35,844 nt of DNA from [Mycobacterium] manitobense (GCF_025821665.1 NZ_JACKSJ010000231.1:1-35844), one strand, 5' to 3'; counted from the stretch's first letter, positions 21,846 to 30,831 are shown. The notes: generated by a model not told the origin, from the letters alone. Program-made: numbers and translations.

Positions 21846-24809
21846 TCAACCTCCGAACACGTTGCGCACCACGGTCTTCGCGCGACGTGTCACGCGCAGA
21901 TAGTTGTCGAGGAACTCGCCGCCGTCGTCGTTGTCCCAGCCGGCGGCCAGTGCCACCGCGTTGAGCTGCCTGCCCGGGCCAGGCAACTGGTCGGTGGCCT
22001 TCCCGCGCACGAGCACCAGCGCGTTGCGGGCCCGTGTCGCGGTCAACCATGCCTGACGGAGCAGGTCGATGTCCCCTTCGGCGATCAGCTCCGCGGCGCC
22101 GATCGCGTTCAGCGAGTCCAGCGTCGAGGTGTTGTGCAGCGCCGGGATGCGGTGCGCGTACCGCAGCTGCAGCAGCTGCACCGTCCACTCGATGTCGGCG
22201 AGCCCGCCGCGGCCGAGCTTGGTGTGGGTGTTGGGATCGGCGCCGCGCGGCAACCGCTCGGCGTCCACCCGCGCCTTGATCCGCCGGATCTCCTGCACCG
22301 TCGCGGCCGACACGCCGTCGGCGGGATACCGGATCGCGTCGATCATCAACAGGAACTGTTCGCCGAGTTCGAGGTCACCGGCCACCCGATGGGCACGCAG
22401 CAGCGCCTGAACCTCCCACGGCTGCGCGTATTTCGTGTAGTACGCGGTGTAGGAGGCCAGTGTGCGCACCAGCGGCCCGTTGCGGCCCTCGGGCCGCAGC
22501 CCCAGGTCGACCTCGAGCGGCGGGTCGGCACTCGGTGTCCCGAGCAGCGTCCGGACCTGCTCGGCGATGTTCACCGACCACTTCACCGCGACGGATTCCT
22601 CCACCCCGGCGTTCGGCTCGCAGACGAACATCACGTCGGCGTCCGACCCGTAGCCCAGCTCGCCACCGCCGAGCCGGCCCATCCCGATCACCGCGAGCCG
22701 CGCGGGCGCTCCGGCGTCCGGCGTGTTCGCCCGGATCACCGCCTCCAGCGCCGCCTGCAGCACCGCCACCCACAGCGCCGTCAGCGCCTTGCACACCTCG
22801 GTCACCTCGAGCATGCCCAGCAGGTCGGCCGACGCGATCCGCGCCAGTTCGCGCCGGCGCAGTGTGCGCGCGGCGGCGATGGCGCGCACCGGGTCCTGAT
22901 GCCTGCCCGCCGAGGCGATCAGCGCCTTGGCCATCCCGTCGGGTTCGACGTCGCACAGCTTGGGGCCGTTGGGGCCGTCCGCGTAGAGCCGGATCACCTC
23001 GGGCGCCCGCATGAGCAGTTCGGGAACGTATGCCGAGACGCCGAGCACCCGCATCAGCCGTTTCGCGACCGCCCCCTCGTCGCGCAGCGTCGACAGGTAC
23101 CACCGCTCCTCGGCGAGCGACTCGCTGATCCGCCGGTAGGACAGCAGCCCGGCATCCGGGTCGGGGGTGTCGGACAGCCAGTCCAGCAGCGTCGGCAGCA
23201 GCACCTGCTGCACGCGGGCGCGCCTGGCGCCGCCACCGGTGAGGGCCGCCAGATGGGTCAGCGCGCTCTGCGGTCCCTCGTATCCCAGCGCGGCCAACCG
23301 TCGTTCGGCGGACTTCGTGCTCAGTCCGGCCGAAATGCCCAGTGCGTCTTGGCCGACCGACTCCAGCAGCGGCTGGTAGAACAGCTTCGCGTGCAACCGC
23401 GACACCCGCAGGCTCTGTCGCTTGAGTTCCTCGCGCAACACTCCGAGAGCGTCGTGCTGGCCGTCGGGCCGGATGTGGGCCGCCCGCGCCAGCCAGCGCA
23501 TCGCCTCGTCGTCGCCGGACTCGGGCAGCATGTGGGTGCGCTTGAGCCGTTGCAGCTGGAGCCGGTGCTCGAGCAGCCGCAGGAATTCGTAGGACGCCGT
23601 GAGGTTGGCGGCGTCGTCGCGCCCGACGTAGCCGCCTGCGCCCAGCGCCGCGAGCGCGTCCACCGTCGACGCCACGTGCAGGGAGTCATCGTTGCGGCCG
23701 TGCACCAGTTGCAGCAGCTGCACCGCGAACTCGACGTCGCGCAGGCCGCCGGTGCCGAGCTTGAGTTCGCGGGCCCGCACCCCGGCGGGCACCAGTTCCT
23801 CCACTCGTCGGCGCATCGCCTGCACCTCGGGGACGAAGTCCTCCCGCTCACACGCGGTCCACACCATCGGCGTCAGCGCCTCGATGTACTCCCGACCGAG
23901 CTCGGCGTCGCCCGCGGCGGGTCTGGCCTTCATCAGCGCCTGGAACTCCCAGGTCTTGGCCCAGCGCTGGTAGTAGGTGACGTGCGACTCGAGGGTGCGC
24001 ACCAGCTGGCCGTGCTTGCCTTCGGGCCGCAGCGCGGCGTCCACCTCGAAGAAGGCGTCCGCGGCGAGCCGCATCATCTCCCCGGCCACCCGGATGGCCA
24101 GGGCCGAGGCCTCGTCGGCGACGAAGATGACGTCGACGTCGCTGACGTAGTTGAGTTCGCGTGCACCGCATTTGCCCATGGCGATCACCGCCAGCCGCGG
24201 CGCGGGCCCGGATCCGCAGGCCGACCGCGTCGCCACGATGAGCGCCGCGCCGAGTGCGGCGTCGGCCATGTCGGACAGGTGCTCCCCCACCGCGACGAAC
24301 GGCAGCACGGGTTCGTTCTCCACCGTCGACGCCAGATCGAGCGCCGCCAGCACCAGCATCTTGTCGCGGTAGAGCTCGCGCAGCGGGGCGGCGGCACTTG
24401 TTGTGTCGCTGGTGTTCTCGGCAGCCGCGGCGAACTCGTCGCGCAGCTCCGACGCCGAGGGCAGCGCGACCGCACCCGCCAGCAGATGCCAGGTCTGCGG
24501 GTGTGCGATCAGGTGGTCACCGAGCGCGAGCGAGGCACCGAGCACGCCGAACAGTCGTCCGCGCAGGCCCTTGTCCTTGAGCAGCGCACTGTTGAGTTCA
24601 GCCCACCGGTCACCCAGCGCGTCGGCCAGCCGGACCATCGCCAGTAGCGCGTTGTCCGCATCGGGGGCCCGCGACAGCGACCACAGGAGTTCGACGTGGG
24701 CGTCGGTGCTCCATCCCAGCCGGTCGAGATTCGCCGCCGCCTGTTCCTGCACCAGACCGAGGCGGCCCGGGCTGGGCAGCTTCGGTCGGTCGGTCACGGG
24801 TTTGGGCAC
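21846..24809 (-). CDS. glnE: Bifunctional glutamine synthetase adenylyltransferase / adenylyl-removing enzyme
   Basis: GlnE attaches AMP to and removes it from the tyrosine of GlnA1 (Y406 here), switching glutamine synthetase off and on. It has 987 residues, close to the 994 of M. tuberculosis. The N-terminal nucleotidyltransferase-like domain (about 130-400, adenylyl-removing) has MGKCGARELNYVSDVDVIF. The C-terminal domain (about 620-900, adenylylating) has MGRLGGGELGYGSDADVMF, both with the paired Asp of the fold. The PII/GlnD-type uridylyltransferase partner is not in this window. The start is a GTG at 24809, 41 bp after glnA2, so the two are probably one operon. Confidence 0.97.
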   Translation of the reverse strand: MPKPVTDRPKLPSPGRLGLVQEQAAANLDRLGWSTDAHVELLWSLSRAPDADNALLAMVRLADALGDRWAELNSALLKDKGLRGRLFGVLGASLALGDHLIAHPQTWHLLAGAVALPSASELRDEFAAAAENTSDTTSAAAPLRELYRDKMLVLAALDLASTVENEPVLPFVAVGEHLSDMADAALGAALIVATRSACGSGPAPRLAVIAMGKCGARELNYVSDVDVIFVADEASALAIRVAGEMMRLAADAFFEVDAALRPEGKHGQLVRTLESHVTYYQRWAKTWEFQALMKARPAAGDAELGREYIEALTPMVWTACEREDFVPEVQAMRRRVEELVPAGVRARELKLGTGGLRDVEFAVQLLQLVHGRNDDSLHVASTVDALAALGAGGYVGRDDAANLTASYEFLRLLEHRLQLQRLKRTHMLPESGDDEAMRWLARAAHIRPDGQHDALGVLREELKRQSLRVSRLHAKLFYQPLLESVGQDALGISAGLSTKSAERRLAALGYEGPQSALTHLAALTGGGARRARVQQVLLPTLLDWLSDTPDPDAGLLSYRRISESLAEERWYLSTLRDEGAVAKRLMRVLGVSAYVPELLMRAPEVIRLYADGPNGPKLCDVEPDGMAKALIASAGRHQDPVRAIAAARTLRRRELARIASADLLGMLEVTEVCKALTALWVAVLQAALEAVIRANTPDAGAPARLAVIGMGRLGGGELGYGSDADVMFVCEPNAGVEESVAVKWSVNIAEQVRTLLGTPSADPPLEVDLGLRPEGRNGPLVRTLASYTAYYTKYAQPWEVQALLRAHRVAGDLELGEQFLLMIDAIRYPADGVSAATVQEIRRIKARVDAERLPRGADPNTHTKLGRGGLADIEWTVQLLQLRYAHRIPALHNTSTLDSLNAIGAAELIAEGDIDLLRQAWLTATRARNALVLVRGKATDQLPGPGRQLNAVALAAGWDNDDGGEFLDNYLRVTRRAKTVVRNVFGG

Positions 24810-24850
24810 GCTGTCGACGGTATCGCACCGCCGCCGGTGGCCGGAGGCCG

Positions 24851-26191
24851 CTAGAGCGACAGGTAGGTCCTCAGCTCATACGGCGTGACGTTGCTGCGGT
24901 AGGTCTCCCACTCCGAGCGCTTGTTGCGCAGGAAGTAGTCGAAGACGTGCTCTCCCAACGCTTCCGCGACCAGCTCGGAATTCTCCATCTCGGCGAGCGC
25001 CACGCCGAGGCTGGACGGCAGTTCGCGGTAGCCCATGGCGCGGCGTTCCTCCGGCGTCAGGCTCCAGACGTTGTCCTCGGCCTGCGGCCCCAGCACGTAG
25101 CCCTTCTCGACTCCGCGCAGCCCCGCGGCCAGCAGCACCGCGAAGGTGAGGTACGGGTTGCACGCCGAGTCGGGGCTGCGCACCTCGATGCGCCGCGACG
25201 ATGCCTTGCGCGGCGTGTACATCGGCACCCGGACCAGTGCGGACCGATTCGCCGCGCCCCAGGACGCGGCGGTCGGCGCCTCGCCGCCGTGCACCAGCCG
25301 CTTGTAGGAGTTCACCCACTGGTTGGTGACGGCGCTGATCTCGGTGGCGTGTTCGAGGATGCCCGCGATGAACGACTTGGCCACGTCGGAGAGCTGCAGC
25401 GCGTCGTCGGGGCTGTGGAAGGCGTTGGTGTCGCCCTCGAACAGGCTCATGTGGGTGTGCATGGCCGACCCCGGGTACTCGGCGAACGGCTTGGGCATGA
25501 ACGACGCACGCACGCCATCACCGAGCGCCACCTCTTTGACGACGTACCGGAACGTCATCACGTTGTCGGCCATCGACAGTGCGTCGGCGTAGCGCAGGTC
25601 GATCTCCTGCTGTCCGGGCGCGCCCTCGTGGTGGCTGAACTCGACGGAGATGCCCATCTGTTCGAGCGCGTCGATGGCGTGCCTGCGGAAGTTCGGCGCC
25701 GAGTCGTGCACCGCCTGGTCGAAGTAACCGCCGTTGTCCGCGGGCACGGGCGGCGTGCCGTCGTCGGGGCCGGGCTTGAGCAGGAAGAACTCGATCTCCG
25801 GGTGCACGTAGCAGGAGAACCCGAGGTCACTGGCCTTGGCCAGCTGGCGGCGCAGCACGTGGCGAGAGTCGGCCCACGACGGTGATCCGTCGGGCATCGT
25901 GATGTCGCAGAACATCCGCGCCGAGTGGTGCTTCTCGGAGCTGTCGGCCCACGGCAGGATCTGGAAGGTGGACGGATCGGGCCGGGCCACCATGTCGGCT
26001 TCCGACACCCGGGCGAAGCCCTCGATCGACGATCCGTCGAAGCCGATGCCCTCCTCGAACGCGCCCTCGAGTTCGGCAGGCGCGATGGCGACGGACTTCA
26101 GGTATCCCAGCACGTCCGTGAACCACAGCCGGACGAAGCGGATGTCGCGTTCCTCCAGCGTGCGCAGCACGAATTCCTTCTGGCGATCCAT
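24851..26191 (-). CDS. glnA2: Glutamine synthetase GlnA2 (type I, non-adenylylated form)
   Basis: It has 446 residues, the length of M. tuberculosis GlnA2. Active-site motifs are conserved: IGFDGSSIEGFA, VHPEIEFFLL, SHHEGAPGQQEIDLRY, NQWVNSYKRLVHGGEAP and IEVRSPDSACNPYL. The segment equivalent to the GlnA1 adenylylation loop reads GPQAEDNVWSLTPEERRAMG and has no tyrosine, so GlnE should not regulate it that way. The ATG at 26191 has no ribosome site, but TACGCT ends six bases upstream and a GlnR-like box lies at 26214-26229. It heads the minus-strand run with glnE. In M. tuberculosis GlnA2 is dispensable for growth, with GlnA1 the main enzyme. Confidence 0.97.
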   Translation of the reverse strand: MDRQKEFVLRTLEERDIRFVRLWFTDVLGYLKSVAIAPAELEGAFEEGIGFDGSSIEGFARVSEADMVARPDPSTFQILPWADSSEKHHSARMFCDITMPDGSPSWADSRHVLRRQLAKASDLGFSCYVHPEIEFFLLKPGPDDGTPPVPADNGGYFDQAVHDSAPNFRRHAIDALEQMGISVEFSHHEGAPGQQEIDLRYADALSMADNVMTFRYVVKEVALGDGVRASFMPKPFAEYPGSAMHTHMSLFEGDTNAFHSPDDALQLSDVAKSFIAGILEHATEISAVTNQWVNSYKRLVHGGEAPTAASWGAANRSALVRVPMYTPRKASSRRIEVRSPDSACNPYLTFAVLLAAGLRGVEKGYVLGPQAEDNVWSLTPEERRAMGYRELPSSLGVALAEMENSELVAEALGEHVFDYFLRNKRSEWETYRSNVTPYELRTYLSL

Positions 26192-26197
26192 GGTCGC

Positions 26198-26203
26198 AGC
26201 GTA
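26198..26203 (-). promoter_or_regulatory. Putative -10 element for leaderless glnA2
   Basis: On the minus strand TACGCT is followed by six bases (GCGACC) and the glnA2 ATG. No Shine-Dalgarno is present. Confidence 0.55.
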
Positions 26204-26213
26204 GGTTCCGGCT

Positions 26214-26229
26214 GTTAAATCTGTGTTAC
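26214..26229 (-). promoter_or_regulatory. GlnR-like operator upstream of glnA2
   Basis: On the minus strand GTAAC-ACAGAT-TTAAC matches GTNAC-n6-GNAAC with one mismatch and keeps the AC-n9-AC core. If the mRNA starts at the ATG, the box covers about -23 to -38, over the -35 region. Both glutamine synthetase genes in the window therefore have such a box. Confidence 0.45.
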
Positions 26230-26234
26230 GCCGC

Positions 26235-26248
26235 TGCTAGATCTAGCA
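26235..26248. repeat. Perfect 14-bp palindrome between glnA2 and the Rv2223c-like gene
   Basis: TGCTAGATCTAGCA is fully symmetric. It lies just upstream of the GlnR-like box of glnA2 and includes the TAG stop of the downstream-ending Rv2223c-like gene (26243-26245). It is unusually AT-rich for this genome. It could bind a dimeric regulator or form a tiny hairpin. Confidence 0.6.
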
Positions 26249-27784
26249 AGTCAGACCGGCCGGCGGGGCCTGCTGATCCACGAGGAACCGGAGGGTGGCC
26301 GTGTCGACGCACGCGTCCCCGTTGAACACCACGGTGTGCTGGGTCCCGTCGAAAGTGATCAGCGACGCCTGCAGCTGCCGTGCGAGCTCGACGCCCGCCT
26401 CGTACGGCGTCGCCGGATCTCGGGTCGTCGACACCACGACGACCTTGCCGGGACCGGGGCTCACGGCCGGATGCGGCGTCGACGTCGTCGGCACCGGCCA
26501 CATTGCGCAGATGTCCCGGGGGGCGAACCCGGTGAACGACCCGTAGGCCAGGAACGGCGCGGCCTGACGGGCCTGCCGGTCCACATCGGCCCACACCGCC
26601 GGGTCGGTCGGGTACGGGGCGTTCACACAGCGGATCGCCGTGAACGCGTCCTGCTGATTCGCATAGTGACCCGCGCGGTCACGCTTCTGGTACTCGTCGG
26701 CCAGCACCAGAAGGTCACCGGGATCGGTGCCGCGGGCCAGACCGAGCAGCCCGCTGGTCAGGTAGGGCCAGAAGCGCTTCGAGTACAGGGCGCTGCCGGT
26801 GCCGGTGATGGCGTCCTGGTAGCTCAGCCCCCGGGGGTCCGTGGTCGGGGCGGGGCGCTGCGCCAGTGGGTCGACGAGTTGGTGATAGCGGTTGACGAAC
26901 TGGGCCGGATCGGTGCCGAGCGGACACCCGGCCGACTTCGCGCAGTCGGCGGCGTAGGCGTCGAACGCCCGTTGGAAGCCGGCGAGCTGGCGCAGGTTGC
27001 GGGTGGTCGGATCGAGGCTCGGGTCGACCGCCCCGTCGAGCACCATGGCCCGCACCCGGTCCGGGAACTGTTCGGCGTAGGCGGCGCCGAGTTCGGTGCC
27101 GTAGGAGAACCCGAGATAGTTCACTTGCTGCTCGCCGAGCGCGCCGCGGACGGCGTCCATGTCGCGCACCGCGGAGGCGGTGCCCACTCCGGCCAGGAAC
27201 TGCGCGCCCATCCGGTCGAGGCACTGCTGGGCGAGCCGGCGGTAGAGCCCTTCGATGTGCGCGACGCCTGCCGGGCTGTAGTCGGCCATCGGCTCGCGGC
27301 GGTAGGCGTCGAACTCCGCGTCGGTCCGGCACCGCAGTTCCGGTGTCGAATGGCCGACGCCACGCGGGTCGAAACCGACCAGGTCGAAGCGCCGGCCGAT
27401 CTCGGTGTCGGCCAGTGCGGCGCCCATGCCGGCGACGGTGTCGACGGCCGAGGCGCCGGGGCCGCCCGGGTTGACCATCAGCACACCGATGCGCTCACCG
27501 CGGGCCGGGACGCGGATGACCGCCAATTGTGCTTGCGCGGCTTGTGGATTCGCCGCGTCGTTCCAGTCGACGGGTACCGCCACCCGGCCGCACTGAGCGG
27601 TCGGGATGCGGCTGACGTCGCCGAGCATGTCGGCGCAGCCACCCCACACCGGCGGCTGCCCGTAGGCCTGGGTGGCCTGGCCCTCGGGGCTGGCGGACGC
27701 GGGCGCCGCACCGGGAGCGGGAAGCATGACGAGCACGAGCGCAGCCGCCAACGACCGCCGCCCGACCCGCCACATGGCGCTCAT
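26243..27784 (-). CDS. Exported alpha/beta-hydrolase serine peptidase (Rv2223c type)
   Basis: The protein has 513 residues and belongs to the tripeptidyl-aminopeptidase-like (TAP) family with a C-terminal TAP-like domain. A signal peptide covers about 1-32 (RRSLAAALVLVMLPAPGAAPASA), with no lipobox. The oxyanion motif is VNPGGPGASAVD. The catalytic triad by position is S227 (GFSYGTE), D456 (RDPATPY) and H483 (GTQHT). Cysteines recur in the pattern seen in its neighbour, suggesting disulfides outside the membrane. It is a paralogue of the next gene (27849-29387), 64 bp away. The ATG at 27784 is used; a second ATG three codons in is possible. Confidence 0.93.
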   Translation of the reverse strand: MSAMWRVGRRSLAAALVLVMLPAPGAAPASASPEGQATQAYGQPPVWGGCADMLGDVSRIPTAQCGRVAVPVDWNDAANPQAAQAQLAVIRVPARGERIGVLMVNPGGPGASAVDTVAGMGAALADTEIGRRFDLVGFDPRGVGHSTPELRCRTDAEFDAYRREPMADYSPAGVAHIEGLYRRLAQQCLDRMGAQFLAGVGTASAVRDMDAVRGALGEQQVNYLGFSYGTELGAAYAEQFPDRVRAMVLDGAVDPSLDPTTRNLRQLAGFQRAFDAYAADCAKSAGCPLGTDPAQFVNRYHQLVDPLAQRPAPTTDPRGLSYQDAITGTGSALYSKRFWPYLTSGLLGLARGTDPGDLLVLADEYQKRDRAGHYANQQDAFTAIRCVNAPYPTDPAVWADVDRQARQAAPFLAYGSFTGFAPRDICAMWPVPTTSTPHPAVSPGPGKVVVVSTTRDPATPYEAGVELARQLQASLITFDGTQHTVVFNGDACVDTATLRFLVDQQAPPAGLTC

Positions 27785-27848
27785 GGTCGCACGGCCGGCC
27801 GCGGCAGGTCTGCGGCCGGTACGAAACGGTGACCTGGCTGTGACCCGC

Positions 27849-29387
27849 TCAGCTGCAACGGGTGTCGGCCGGTGGCACCGTGACGTCCACCAGGTAGGTC
27901 GCCGCGATGTCGTCGACGCAGCTGTTGCCCTGGAACACCACGGTGTGCTGGGTGCCCTCGAACGTCACCAGCGTGCCGCCCAGCTGGCGGGCCAGGTCCA
28001 CCCCGGCCTGATACGGCGTGGCCGGATCGTTCGTCGTCGAGACCACCAGGACCGGCGGCAGGCCGCTGACCGAGATCTCGTGCGGCTTGCTGGTCGGCGG
28101 CACCGGCCACATCGCACAGGTGCCCAACGGTGCGTTGCCGGTGAAGTCGCCGTAGCTCATGAACGGCGCCACCTCGCGCAGCCTGCGGTCCTGCTCGACG
28201 ATCTTGTCGCGGTCCTTCACCGCCGGCTGGTCGACGCAGTTCACCGCGACCCGGACGTCGGTCGAGTTGTTGTAGTGCCCCGTCGCGTCGCGGCGCATGT
28301 ACAGGTCGGCGAGGATCAGCATCGTGTCGCCACGGCCCTGCTCGAGCTCGGTGAGCCCGGCGGTCAGGTGCCGCCAGAGATTCGGCGAGTACAGCGTCAT
28401 GATGGTGCCGACGATCGCGTCGCTGTAGGAGAGGCCGCGGGGATCGTCGGTCTTGGCGGGCGTTTCGACGAGCGGGTCGACCAGGCTCTTGTACACCTCG
28501 ACGGCCTTGGCCGGGTCGGTGCCGAGCGGACAGTCCGGCGCCTTGGCGCAGTCGGCGGCGTAGTTGTCGAACGCCTGCTGGAACGCCGCCGCCTGGCGGA
28601 TGTCGGCCTCGATGGGGTCGGCGTTCGGATCCACCGCGCCGTCGAGGATCATCGCCCGCACCTTCTCCGGGAACGCCTCGGCGTACGCCGACCCGATTCG
28701 GGTGCCGTACGAGTACCCGAGGTAGGTCAGCTTCTCGTCGCCGAGCGACTCCCTGATCGCGTCGAGATCGCGTGCGACGTTGGCCGTTCCGATGTTGGCC
28801 AGGAAGTTCTCACCCGACTTGTCGACGCACCGCTGGATGAATGCACGGGTCTCGTTCTCGATGTGCTCGACGCCTTCGGGGGTGTAGTCGACCTGCGGGT
28901 CGGCCCTGAGCCGGTCGTTGTCGGCGTCGGAGTTGCACCACACCGCGGGCGTGGACGAGGCGACGCCGCGCGGATCGAAACCGACCAGGTCGAACCGTTC
29001 GCGGACCGAGTCCGGGATAGACGGCAGGGTCGACACCGCGGCCTCGACGCCCGACTCCCCCGGCCCGCCCGGGTTGATCACCAGGGAGCCGATCCGGTTC
29101 GGGCCGGTGGCCTTGAACCGGATCATCGCCAGCCGCGCGACGTCACCGTCGGGCTTGGAGTAGTCCACCGGCACCGACAGCAGACCGCACTCGGCGCCCG
29201 GCGGAATCCGGGAATCACCCGCCGGCGCGGAGCCCTGGCACAGCACCCACTGCACCGGTGTGCCCGGCCGTGGCACGGCGAGGACCGCACGTCCGTCGAC
29301 GACGTTGCTGCAGCCCGCCACAAGGAGCAGGGCCGCGGCGGCCGCAACGACCCCCATCCGAAGTCTCATGGCTCCACATGCTGCCAT
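27849..29387 (-). CDS. caeA: Exported lipoprotein serine protease Hip1/CaeA type (Rv2224c)
   Basis: The protein has 512 residues. The N-terminal signal ends in the lipobox LLVAGC (Cys at about residue 26), so it should be lipid-anchored on the cell envelope. The triad is S226 (GYSYGTR), D454 (NDPATPY) and H481 (GTQHT), matching S228, D463 and H490 reported for M. tuberculosis Hip1. Hip1/CaeA cleaves GroEL2 and shapes envelope properties and host response in M. tuberculosis. Sequence identity is high over long stretches (WCNSDADNDRLRA, LDGAVDPNADPIEA). The ATG at 29387 or the one at 29369, which has GGAG close by, could be the start. It is followed by its paralogue. Confidence 0.95.
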   Translation of the reverse strand: MAACGAMRLRMGVVAAAAALLLVAGCSNVVDGRAVLAVPRPGTPVQWVLCQGSAPAGDSRIPPGAECGLLSVPVDYSKPDGDVARLAMIRFKATGPNRIGSLVINPGGPGESGVEAAVSTLPSIPDSVRERFDLVGFDPRGVASSTPAVWCNSDADNDRLRADPQVDYTPEGVEHIENETRAFIQRCVDKSGENFLANIGTANVARDLDAIRESLGDEKLTYLGYSYGTRIGSAYAEAFPEKVRAMILDGAVDPNADPIEADIRQAAAFQQAFDNYAADCAKAPDCPLGTDPAKAVEVYKSLVDPLVETPAKTDDPRGLSYSDAIVGTIMTLYSPNLWRHLTAGLTELEQGRGDTMLILADLYMRRDATGHYNNSTDVRVAVNCVDQPAVKDRDKIVEQDRRLREVAPFMSYGDFTGNAPLGTCAMWPVPPTSKPHEISVSGLPPVLVVSTTNDPATPYQAGVDLARQLGGTLVTFEGTQHTVVFQGNSCVDDIAATYLVDVTVPPADTRCS

Positions 29388-29427
29388 GACCGCCCATCGG
29401 TGCTGGCGAGGCGGCTGCCGGGCGAGT

Positions 29428-30819
29428 TCAGCGCGTGGCGTCGAGGAGCTCGTCGAGGGCGGGCGCGAAGTCGTCGGCCATGTCCCACAGGTCGGGCAGC
29501 AGTTCAGGGCAGGACACCAGGCCGACGTCGAGCTTGCCGTTGAGCGACATCACCGTGATGTTCAGCGCGGCGCCGTGGAACACCGGACCGATCGGGTACA
29601 TCGCGCCGACCTCGCACCCCAGGTAGTAGAGCGGCACCTGGGGCCCCGGGACGTTGGACACGACCAGATTGAGGACCGGACGAGCCCCGGACAGCCGGCT
29701 CGCGGCGTAGACCCGCATCGCGGCACCGAACACCGCGGGGGCGGCGAACTGGGTCCAGTCCTGCAGCAGCGTCGCGCCGATCGCCGAGCTGTGCTGTTTG
29801 GCAACGGAATTGGCCTCGGAGATGGCCTTGATCCGTTCCAGCGGATTCTCCACGTTGGTCTCGAGACGGGAGAACATTCCCGACACCTGATTGCGGCCCG
29901 GCCGATCGGACTTGTCGTGCACCGACACCGGCACCATCGCGATCAGCGTGCTGTCCGGCAGCTGTCCCCGGTCGAGCAGGAATTTGCGCAACACCCCCGA
30001 CACCAGCGCCATCACCACGTCGTTGAGCTTCACCCCGAAGTGGTTCTTGACCTTCTTGACGTCGTCGAGGTCGAGCTGGGCGAACGCGATGTTGCGGTGG
30101 CCGGTGACGTTGGCGTTGAAGGGCGTCTGCGGCGCGGCGAACGGCGCGGCCATCGACTGCCCGGCCCGGGCGCGCTTGACGGTGTCGAGCACCGTGTTGA
30201 CGGTGCTCGGCAGCGCGTTGACGAACTTGAGCGGCCGGGTGGCGAACTTGATCGCTCCGTTGACCGAGATCTCCAGTTGGTTCCCGCCGCCGACGCCCTG
30301 CACGGGCTCGGGGTCGGCCGAGTCGGGTTCGGTGCTGCACAGCTGAGACATCAGGCTGGCGCCGGTGACGCCGTCGACAGCGGCGTGGTGCACCTTGGTC
30401 AGCACCACGAGCTTGCCGCCCTCGCGGGCGTCGGCGCCGTCGATGCCCTCGATCACCCACTTCTCCCACAGCGGCCGGGCGCGGTCCAGCGGCAGAGAGG
30501 CGATGTGGCCGAGGATCTCCGACAGCTCGAAACGGCCGCCCGGCGGCGGCAACCCGATCCGGTGCAGGTGCCGGTCGACGTCGAAGTCCTCGTCCTCCAC
30601 CCACACCGGGTGGTCGAGGTTGAACCGGCTGTCGGCGAGCTTCTCCCGGAACTGCGGCATCGACTCGATCCGCTTCGACAGCGCGTCACGCAGCTTGTCG
30701 AAGGTGTAACCGCCCGGCATGGTCGTCGTGTCGAGTTCCAGGATCGAGCAGACGTGCAGCAGCTGCTGTGCGGTTTCGAGGTACAGGAAGCTGGCGTCGA
30801 GTCCGCTGAGGCGTTGCAT
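29428..30819 (-). CDS. Wax ester synthase / acyl-CoA:diacylglycerol acyltransferase (WS/DGAT)
   Basis: It has 463 residues. This family makes triacylglycerol or wax esters from acyl-CoA at the membrane. The catalytic motif HHxxxDG is HHAAVDG (H144, H145, D149). The family start MQRLSGLDASFLYLET, the PLDRARPLWEKWVIEG stretch, and the C-terminal NVPGPQVPLYYLG and LNITVMSLNGKLDVGL motifs are present. The ATG at 30819 aligns with the family start, and TACGCT ends six bases before it; the frame is open further upstream but looks non-coding. Mycobacteria carry many paralogues, and which Tgs this is cannot be told by eye. I do not recall this gene between Rv2224c and panB in M. tuberculosis. Confidence 0.95.
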   Translation of the reverse strand: MQRLSGLDASFLYLETAQQLLHVCSILELDTTTMPGGYTFDKLRDALSKRIESMPQFREKLADSRFNLDHPVWVEDEDFDVDRHLHRIGLPPPGGRFELSEILGHIASLPLDRARPLWEKWVIEGIDGADAREGGKLVVLTKVHHAAVDGVTGASLMSQLCSTEPDSADPEPVQGVGGGNQLEISVNGAIKFATRPLKFVNALPSTVNTVLDTVKRARAGQSMAAPFAAPQTPFNANVTGHRNIAFAQLDLDDVKKVKNHFGVKLNDVVMALVSGVLRKFLLDRGQLPDSTLIAMVPVSVHDKSDRPGRNQVSGMFSRLETNVENPLERIKAISEANSVAKQHSSAIGATLLQDWTQFAAPAVFGAAMRVYAASRLSGARPVLNLVVSNVPGPQVPLYYLGCEVGAMYPIGPVFHGAALNITVMSLNGKLDVGLVSCPELLPDLWDMADDFAPALDELLDATR

Positions 30820-30825
30820 GTGGCC

Positions 30826-30831
30826 AGCGTA
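30826..30831 (-). promoter_or_regulatory. Putative -10 element for leaderless WS/DGAT gene
   Basis: On the minus strand TACGCT is followed by six bases (GGCCAC) and the ATG at 30819. The same hexamer and spacing are used at glnA2. Confidence 0.55.

Noticed and set aside
21312..24647. Very long plus-strand open frame (over 1100 codons) antisense to the thioesterase and glnE genes
   Set aside because: It is composed of low-complexity Arg/His/Val/Gln-rich sequence with no motifs, and is the GC-bias shadow of clearly recognised minus-strand genes.
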